Assembly: GCA_033239125.1 (NCBI GenBank)
Contig: BSWB01000001.1
Span: 141,995,981 to 142,059,980 of the forward strand
Origin: Fagopyrum homotropicum
Taxonomy: Eukaryota; Streptophyta; Magnoliopsida; Caryophyllales; Polygonaceae
Direction: 5' to 3'
DNA length: 64,000 bases
Positions within the stretch are counted from its first letter, which is position 1. Each line of letters starts with the position of its first letter. The notes under the pieces are model-generated. The model was given only the letters and a program-made list of their open reading frames with translations, made no database searches and had not been told where the DNA came from. Made by a program: the position numbers and the translations under genes. Below are positions 56,293-64,000 of this stretch, in pieces.

Positions 56293-58408
56293 TGTAACAC
56301 CCCGAATCCGCGGGACTCGGGATGTCACATTGGGCTAGGATCTCACAATGTATCCTGACCCTAGCCTGACAACAAGTTCATTGGACCTTACAACATGGCA
56401 CTGACAGATATAAAACAAATACATAAAACAATATAAACTGTACGACCCAAAGGTAAAGACAACGTAGCCGAGTATAAACAACATCCTCACATAGGAGGGG
56501 AAACAAGACATCATCCTCACGCAGGAGGGAAAGCATAAACAACCCCAAAACCAACCACCTAATGTACGAGAGTCCTCGGCCTGTCACCCTGCCAGATCAC
56601 CCAGTAGCGCCTAACCTGTAAACATCTACAACACGGTATGAAACCGTTAGCTAACCATACATATATGAGGTAATGCATAAGCACAAGCACAATCATGAAA
56701 GATAAACACATCAGCATGCTATCACACATTTACCCATTTATTATCTTTATATAATGACCATTCACTCAAAAACCGTATATATATATATATAGATAGATGA
56801 AAGTATGTGACACGAGGACCGATACATCTCCGCCTCTGAGTACAATGTCCAGCTGTACGAGTATCGGTCACACAATCCGTGTACCCTATGGGAGTGGATT
56901 GCGCCCTTCCTGTAAACCAGTCTGGCCCGACATTAGAGAACCTCCCAGACTCCACGGCGGGATGAAAGGGAAAGGTTATCACAGCCACGCAGTGGGGCAG
57001 TCAATAGAACATAGGTCGATAAAAACGACAACTCATGATATCATAGCAAACATATAAAGCACACACCACTCATGCAAACACCCAATATAGGGATGGTAGC
57101 TAAGTAAGTCTTACGGACTTACCTCAACCTCGTACAAACTCAACCACGATCACCTCTACACTGGAGGGACAACACGGCCTATAAACAAGGCATAAAGAGA
57201 TATATCAACCTCTATTCATCAAAGGGGTCACACCTAGACCCAAAGGGATCCATAAGGATCATACTTAATCTATGAGCCTCACAACCAACTAAACCTCAAT
57301 ATCTTAGCATAACTCACAATTCCTCAAATCTCAAGGTAGTATCTAATAACATTCCTCAATCTCAATTTTAATCCTAATTTAATTAATTAACCTTTAATTA
57401 ATTAATTAGATTTTGCCAGAATAACGTTTTGCCCGCAGGCAATTTCTAAACCCCCTGTCATCAGATTTCATCAAACAAACTATCCATAATCATCAGAATA
57501 ATATAACGACCATAATGGAATTTCTAATTATCCATTTTGACAAGCCTAAAGTCAATTTAGGCCAAATCGCAATACGGAAAACGAATAAATTCATAACTTA
57601 TTCGTTACTAACCCGATTGACGATCTGAAAGAAGATTCGGAATCACAATGACGCAGGCTACGCATGGACATCATCAAATTCATCGGAATCTGAGCGACGG
57701 AACCTTCATGGTGACATATATGCTCGACCAGCCCTCCATATACTAGGAAATGCAGAAACTCGGTACCGTTATGAAGAGAATGAAGAGAGGAATCCAGAAA
57801 CTCAAACGGAATTGAAATCGGATTAGAAACGGAGAGTAGATCTGAGTTTGAAGGTTGAGAGAAATCAGAGCTTTTACGAGAAAACGTGAAAGGAAATGAA
57901 TTAATAAAGGATTTTCCGCTATTTATAGTGAAGGCGATAATTATCCTTTAGTAAAGTCGATAATTATCCTTTAACCGATCCAAAGGCGGGTCGAACCTCT
58001 TTCTCCAAACTTCTCGAGATTGAAACATTAAATGTGGAATATTGTAGGGATAATTATTACTCAACTGCCTCGGAAAACGTGTATTCCTAAGCCGTCTTTC
58101 TTAGCCGTTAAGAAACGAAATAGCGACTTTTTTGGCCATTTTGTCTCTCCATGCCGATGTCCTGATCATTTCTCTCAACTGCAATTTTATTAATTGGAGC
58201 TCCCAAATGCTCCAAATAACACCGGAGGGTAAAAATAATTACCCAGGGGAAAAAGTAAAAATTTCCCCAAACGTCCAAAATTACGTGAGGAACATAACGG
58301 TGGGACTCATACTCATCACTTGGGAAATCTTCGCAAGTTATATGTCAACTACTATCAACGATTAAGTTAATCAACATTAATTAGAATTCGGAAATCCTAG
58401 CTATTACA
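56293..58408 (-). repeat. 3' LTR of element H
   Basis: 2116 bp. On the + strand TGTAACACCCCGAATCC to CTATTACA. TATA box on the minus strand near 57919-57928 (CACTATAAATAG). It keeps about two units of the GATAATTATCCTTTA motif that is expanded in element G. Confidence 0.88.
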
Positions 58409-58424
58409 TCACACACCCCTTAAA
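58409..58424 (-). other. Polypurine tract of H
   Basis: On the element strand TTAAGGGGTGTGTGA directly before the 3' LTR, as in element G; TTTCGGGACGAAAC lies just upstream. Confidence 0.75.
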
Positions 58425-58549
58425 AAAAAGTTTCGTCCCGAAACTTGAACAATTCCCAAATTCTCTCGGACCCATACGCCGAGGTATAACTCTCACTCTT
58501 TCTATCGGAGGTACACATCTCCGTTCAAAAGATCACAACCTATAACAAT

Positions 58550-59060
58550 CTATAACCTCAAGTATAAACATGGAGAAATCATCATCTCCAGGAAACAGGG
58601 CCATAACGCTACCCAAAGGCGTAGAGGAATCACGTCTCTCGCCATACCACACCACAAGGCATAGAGGAAGCACATCTCTAGCCAAAACATATCACATGCA
58701 TAGAGGAAATACGTCTCTAGCCAACCCATAAACATATACATCGCATGGAGGAATCACATCTCCACTGAACTATGTCCATCAAGGTAGCATGGAGGAAAGA
58801 ACCATCTCCAGCTGAATCCTAATCTCACTCAAATAGCATGGAGGAAAGAACCATCTCTAGCTATAAATATGATCATACTCGGGTAGCGTGGAGGAAGTAA
58901 TCATCTCCAGCTATAGCATACATCACGCTAGCACATCAAGATCTACTAAGATCATAAATCACATCACAACTAGCATAGAATAACATATCAAGGCATATAA
59001 GCACATAAGCACAACATTCATCAAGATAGCACTAAGATCTACTCGTGCTCCCACAAATGG
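58550..59060 (-). repeat. Local repeats GCATGGAGGAA..ATCTC in element H
   Basis: The phrase CATGGAGGAA or CATAGAGGAA followed by ATCTC(T/C)AG(C) recurs about nine times at spacings of 40-60 bp between 58568 and 58915. It lies between the polypurine tract and pol, in noncoding DNA. No known role. Confidence 0.7.
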
Positions 59061-59837
59061 GTAAGTCCTAACATATACTCTGGATAGTTCCTCAGGACAC
59101 TATCCTCAGTCTCTCACATAGCCTCTTCAGGTCTTCATCTCGACCATCATATCCTCAATATGGGCATGTCTTTCAAATGCAAGCGTTTCATATCTTATTC
59201 CAAGAATGTAATCAGATGCTCAACAACGATGTGGTTCAACTTAACCACTAGATCATTATAACTCACAAAGTGTTTCCAACCTGGTATATACTTCCTCAGT
59301 TGAGACACAAGAACATTGGGTGAACATCCACCAACTTCAGAGTGAAAGCTAAACATCATGTTGCCTTCACAAAACTGATCAAGATCTCAAGTAACCGACA
59401 TATTGGAAACTCAGTTCCCCTTTCCATAATACACAACTAACGTCTCACAGCTGAGATACCTCCAGCCGGACATGAACTTTTTCTTGAACTTTAGAGGTTA
59501 ACGCCTCTTGTCTACATATAATATCTGGTGACTCTGTACATCCAGCATTCTTCCTTCAATCAACGTTACTTGAACTATAAAATCCTGAGTCTGGTCAGGT
59601 GTTATTCCACTCTAATGCTAGATCACTTCTAGCATAAGGATATACGACATCTATGTCTATATATTGACTCATAGGGTCATCCCAAAAAGATGCACGTCCT
59701 TCATTGTTATATAATAAACTCATTAATGGAAGGTAATATAACCCTCCACGTTTCCCATTCAACTTATAACTTATAATAGATCTTTAAGATCTAGATGATC
59801 CTCTCTAACTAAGCATTTGTCAGGGGGTGAAGTGTAG

Positions 59838-60470
59838 TCATGAGGTACATACTTGTCCCCAAAGTAGTCTGAATATGCTGCCCACAATCTCAAAGTAAAA
59901 ACATCCATCTCGATCAGAAATGATCGTTCTCGGTATACCATGGAGTCTCACTATTTGTCTAGTGTACTCCTCAACCAATTCATTCACTAGCCACGTCCTT
60001 CTGATAGAAATGAAACATGCCGGTTTCATTAATCTGTTACCAACAATCCAAATAACATCAATCTTCTACAGGGTCACAATCCCATAACAAAGTCCATAAA
60101 GATGTCCTCCCAAATTCTACTACTGCACTGGTAGTGGGTGGGGCTTATCTTTAAATCGGAAATACTCTATCTGGACCTGCTGACAGGTCACACACTGTAT
60201 CACAAATCTGGTTATATCGGCTTCATACAATATAATCGTCTCATCTCGTGGTACATCTTACTCGTACCTCAATGTACTGAATAAGGCATATAGTGGGTAT
60301 ACGGTAATATTCTCTATCTCCATCTGCATCAGCAGGTACACAAAAGTGGTCATGACTCTTCATCAGTCCATCTACTCCCATGGAGAACTATGGTGCCTCA
60401 GTACGAGACATCCTTTCTCTAAACCTTGTTAAGGCCGGGCATGTCTCCTGCTTTTGTTGGACCTCATCCA
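59838..60470 (-). pseudogene. Integrase remnant of H
   Basis: Minus-strand pieces in several frames: KQETCPALTRFRERMSRTEAP (about 60450), IWEDIFMDFVMGL with the first acidic residue (about 60075-60115), and LVEEYTRQIVRLHGIPRTIISDRDG with the second (59905-59985). The zinc region is largely gone. Stops and frameshifts throughout. Confidence 0.75.
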
Positions 60471-60639
60471 ACAGACCAGGTAGAACCTCTGAGGTATAAC
60501 TGGGTATCCTCATCAAGGAACTGATTGTCCAACTCTAGCCAAGCTAGATCTCTCTAAACCTGAGGCTGAACTATCAGTCTCAGAATCATCTTCTCTTGGA
60601 GCGTCTTTCCATTCAAGTTATCGGCGACAACATTCAACT

Positions 60640-61330
60640 TCTCTGAATGATATGAAATCTTCAAGTCAAAGTCTTGATCAACTTAAGCTCTTAATACTGG
60701 CGGTTATTCAACCCCTATTGCATAAAATATACTTCAGATTTCTATAATCTATAAAAATCTGACATGAAGATCACACCGGTACGGTCTTCTCAAAAGACTC
60801 GCAAATGAATACGTAATCATATAAAATCCTTCCTCAAAGCATTGGTAGCAATCGGCTGAGCCGAGAAAACTATGTATTCCTTAATGTTCATCAGTATCTC
60901 CCATATTACAACATACTTAATTCTCGCCAGGTCAACCATGATCCCACTGGCGGAGACAACATGGCCTAAAAAGGCTACCGTTGGCACCTTAACTTACACT
61001 TAGAGAGCGTAGAATACAACCCTCTATCTCTCGAAATCTGCAAAACGGTCCTCAAACGATCGGTCTACTATTCTCTGCTATGAGAGTATACCGACATGTC
61101 ATCAATGAAGTCCACCACCAACTAATGAAGGAAGTCGATGAAGATACTGTTCATCAACTCCATAAAAACTACTAAAACATTCGTCAACCCAAATGACATC
61201 ACTACAAACTCGTAGTGTCCATAACGGGTATGGGATGCTATCTCATACACATGTTGCTCTCTCATTCATGACTAGGGATATTTTGAGCACAAAGGAATCA
61301 TGAAAACACAATTGCTTCTTGAGGATAACT
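60640..61330 (-). pseudogene. RT and RNase H remnant of H
   Basis: The catalytic box of RT is FIDD at 61098-61109 within VVDFIDDMSVYS. Downstream comes VAFLGHVVSASGIMVDLARIK (about 60920-60980), a hallmark of Ty3 RT. RNase H is barely recognisable around 60650-60780. Many stops. Confidence 0.8.
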
Positions 61331-62169
61331 TATCAGGCCGTCAATACGGAACATGGAACCCACTAGGGTAAACCCGTTTCAGTCAACTTTTCAAGTTATC
61401 AGTACAATATCTCAACAAGCACCATATAGTGTGGCTTTCCCATTCAATCTTGTATCATACTTCAACTCGATAACAATGTCCACACTCCACTGAGGTGACA
61501 ACTAGACGGTTCAGTAACCCGTCTATAAACTCATAAACAACTGGAATACCATCCATTGTTGGACTATCTCGCTCCTTCATGGTATAACACTAGAAGGCGT
61601 CACATCCCTGTGCTATCAGCTCGCTGCGCGTACAGTCCTGATGACAAACCCGTCTCTTCAAAGGTCTTAACCTCAAAAGACCTCTATTTAACTCAACTCA
61701 GTAAAGACTATAATAGTCTTACTATTAAAAGCTAACACCACATGATATCTATTCATCCAAACCATACACATAATGACTTCCTCATGCACCTACGACATGA
61801 CAAAGAAGTCTGCAACCATACACGAGTCCCTGAAATAAGGGAACAAACATGCATCTCACGAGTATCTCACACCCAAAAAGGTAATCCTATAAAGGAAAAT
61901 CCACCTTCTACTATATACCAAAATTCAACCATTAACGCATGCATCGAAAGACATGACGTGCATAGCACTCACACAAGCAAAACTCCACCAGGTAAACCAT
62001 TAACGAGAATGGTACCTATAACAACTAACACTCGTAGCTCTTCTACATATCATCACTCAATGTCAAATCTATGCTCCTCAGGTATCACTGAGGTCATTAC
62101 TATAGCCTCCACTTTCACTCTTTCTACACCGGAAAGAGGAAGGTCTTGCTGGGAAGAAACACCACCGTG

Positions 62170-62440
62170 CTGACAGAAAGAGCCAGATGGCCTAGCTCAC
62201 CACAAGTGAAACAAGCTATAAGTGCCAAAGGGCACACAGAACGCTAATGATCTGGATAGCCACAACTGAAACATAATCATCCACTCTTGAAGGGAACCTG
62301 TAAAGACAATGCGTTGCTCTGTCGACAAAACTTCGCTCTATGCCCTGCTTTACCACACGTAAAGCATATGATGGGCGTCTTTGGGCACACAACTCGCCAG
62401 TGTCCCAACTTCCACGCAATTAAAACATTGTAGTTCCTTG
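62170..62440 (-). pseudogene. Gag zinc-knuckle region of H
   Basis: A complete CCHC knuckle, CFTCGKAGHRAKFC, at 62325-62366. Two further knuckle-like pieces follow: CFSCGYPDH-stop-RSVC (about 62228-62272) and CFTCGELGH (about 62180-62215). Upstream is HWRVVCPK. Multiple knuckles in gag are known in chromovirus-like elements. The frame contains stops. Confidence 0.8.
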
Positions 62441-63082
62441 CCAGTCATCTTCATGGCCAAAGGATCACTAGATTGTCCTGATATCGGACTTGGTTCACCA
62501 TTCATCATCTTGGCTTCTCCACTAACTAATTCAGTCTATTGCTTCTTTCCGGATCCATAAGCTTCAGTTGATCTCGCAATTGTTGGTAAATCCGGTGTGG
62601 ATCCACCCGCTATCACCGCTTCATATACTTGTTACATATATTCTTGAAACTCGGATCTACTCATGGAGACACGATCAGCCTCTTCAAACTCGTTCTCTGT
62701 CATAGGCGAAGCAACAGCGGAAACTGGTCCCTAACTTATCACCACTGGAGGAAGAGGGGGTGTACCCCTACCTCATCCCACTACAGATACTACTCTAGTC
62801 TGAGTCATCTGTAGGATATACGCACCTAATCTTATAAGGCTATATATATGACATAGGTATCGATATGTATATAATACATCCACATAATCCATAGTACACA
62901 CAGATATATATACATATCTACGCTGCAGAGATCCATGGCAGAGGTGACGACTTCTCGTACATTCTTACCCAAAACCACACTTAAAACCAAAACCTTTGAA
63001 AACGTCAAATCCCATGTGGGCTCTGTTTATTTTACCTATCAAACCTCATTGCAGGTAACAAGTGCCATTGTTGTCAACCTGG

Positions 63083-63094
63083 GCTCTGATACCA
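63083..63094 (-). other. Primer-binding site of H
   Basis: On the element strand TGGTATCAGAGC, then CCAGG-like bases; complementary to initiator tRNA-Met. Four bp from the 5' LTR. Confidence 0.9.
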
Positions 63095-63098
63095 ACTC

Positions 63099-63580
63099 TG
63101 TAACACCCCGAATCCGTGGGACTCGGGATGTCACATTGGGCTAGGATCTCACAATGGATCCTGACCCTAGCTTGACAACAAGTTCACTGGACCTTACAAC
63201 ATGGCACTGACAGATATAAAACAAATACATAAAACAATATAAACTGTACGACCCAAAGGTAAAGACAACGTAGCCGAGTATAAACAACATCCTCACACAG
63301 GAGGGGAAACAAGACATCATCCTCACGCAGGAGGGAAAGCATAAACAACCCCAAAACCAACCACCTAATGTACGAGAGTCCTCGGCCTGTCACCCTGCCA
63401 GATCACCCAGTAGCGCCTAACCTGTAAACATCTACAACACGGTATGAAATCGTTAGCTAACCATACGTATATGAGGTAATGCATAAGCACAAGCACAATC
63501 ATGAAAGATAAACACATCAGCATGCTATCACACATTTACCCATTTATTATCTTTATATAATGACCATTCACTCAAAAACC

Positions 63581-63615
<35 letters not shown>

Positions 63616-64000
63616 TAGATGAAAGTATGTGACACGAGGACCGATACATCCCCGCCTCTGAGTACAATGTCCAGCTGTACGAGTATCGGTCACACAATCC
63701 GTGTACCCTATGGGAGTGGATTGCGCCCTTCCTGTAAACCAGTTTGGCCCGACATCAGAGAACCTCCCAGACTCCACGGCGGGATGAAAGGGAAAGGTTA
63801 TCACAGCCACGCAGTGGGGCAGTCAATAGAACATAGGTCGATAAAAACGACAACTCATGATATCATAGCAAACATATAAAGCACACACCACTCATGCAAA
63901 CACCCAATATAGGGATGGTAGCTAAGTAAGTCTTATGGACTTACCTCAACCTCGTACAAACTCAACCACGATCACCTCTACACTGGAGGGACAACACGGC
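63099..64000 (-). repeat. 5' LTR of element H, cut by window end
   Basis: Matches 56293-57180 almost base for base, apart from a longer AT run at 63582-63612 and scattered changes. The rest is beyond the window. Confidence 0.88.

Larger units (their letters stand above)
56293..64000 (-). mobile_element. Element H: decayed chromovirus-like Ty3 element, runs off window
   Basis: Minus strand. 3' LTR 56293-58408, interior 58409-63098, 5' LTR from 63099 cut by the window end. Primer site, polypurine tract and LTR borders are well kept, while gag-pol is full of stops and frameshifts. The two LTRs are very similar over the 900 bp that can be compared. Left flank TTTGT (56288-56292) is the expected target duplication; the partner is out of view. 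Same pol lineage as B; LTR homologous to G. Confidence 0.88.

Overview
This is a plant nuclear DNA window, almost certainly from a eudicot with a large, repeat-rich genome. It is built mainly from nested LTR retrotransposons, L1-type LINE remnants and small DNA transposons, with one recognisable host gene. Evidence for a plant: plant-type primer-binding sites (tRNA-Asp for Athila-like elements, initiator tRNA-Met for the others), Athila-type ORF2 genes, hAT- and Mutator-type MITEs, and an intron-containing non-specific phospholipase C gene. No CRISPR array, rRNA gene or tRNA gene was seen.

Layout. 1-5628: 3' half of an Athila-like Ty3 element (A, + strand) with a broken ORF2 and an unusual 3' LTR. 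5634-11579: a decayed minus-strand chromovirus-like Ty3 element (B); A is inserted in its integrase region. 11658-16875: a + strand LTR and gag start of a related element (C), a word-rich LTR-like segment, and the 3' end of a LINE (D). 16876-29881: a nearly complete minus-strand Athila-like element (E) with two 1635-bp LTRs and a GTAAG target-site duplication, inserted in D. 29887-34497: the end of D, then a tandem second copy of 12575-30058 that lacks E and so shows the empty site. 35905-38343: host gene for non-specific phospholipase C (4 exons, 520 aa, minus strand). 38.9-51.7 kb: a second L1-type LINE (F) broken by a Mutator-type MITE, a hAT-type MITE that itself holds a solo LTR, and a non-autonomous long-LTR element (G). 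51704-53469: a solo LTR of the A family. 53.9-54.5 kb: an RNase H remnant. 56293-64000: a minus-strand chromovirus-like element (H) related to B and G, running off the window end.

The most interesting signal is a set of short palindromic words. In family A, many noncoding sites carry variants of CCACGGCCGTGG. In the related family E, the equivalent sites carry variants of AAATCGGCCGATTT, although the flanking scaffold is homologous (a shared 15-mer CGGGCTGTTCTTGAG sits beside the word in both LTRs). The words cluster upstream of the LTR TATA box, in a module later in the LTR, and just before the ORF2 start; in E they also run into the translated 3' end of gag-pro. A third word, CCGCCCCTGCGG, marks the B/C-type LTRs. 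This pattern of one word per family at shared positions resembles sequence-specific recognition that has co-diverged with its target.

Only E (apart from two nonsense codons) and the phospholipase gene look nearly functional. Everything else is broken by stops, frameshifts, truncation or insertion.
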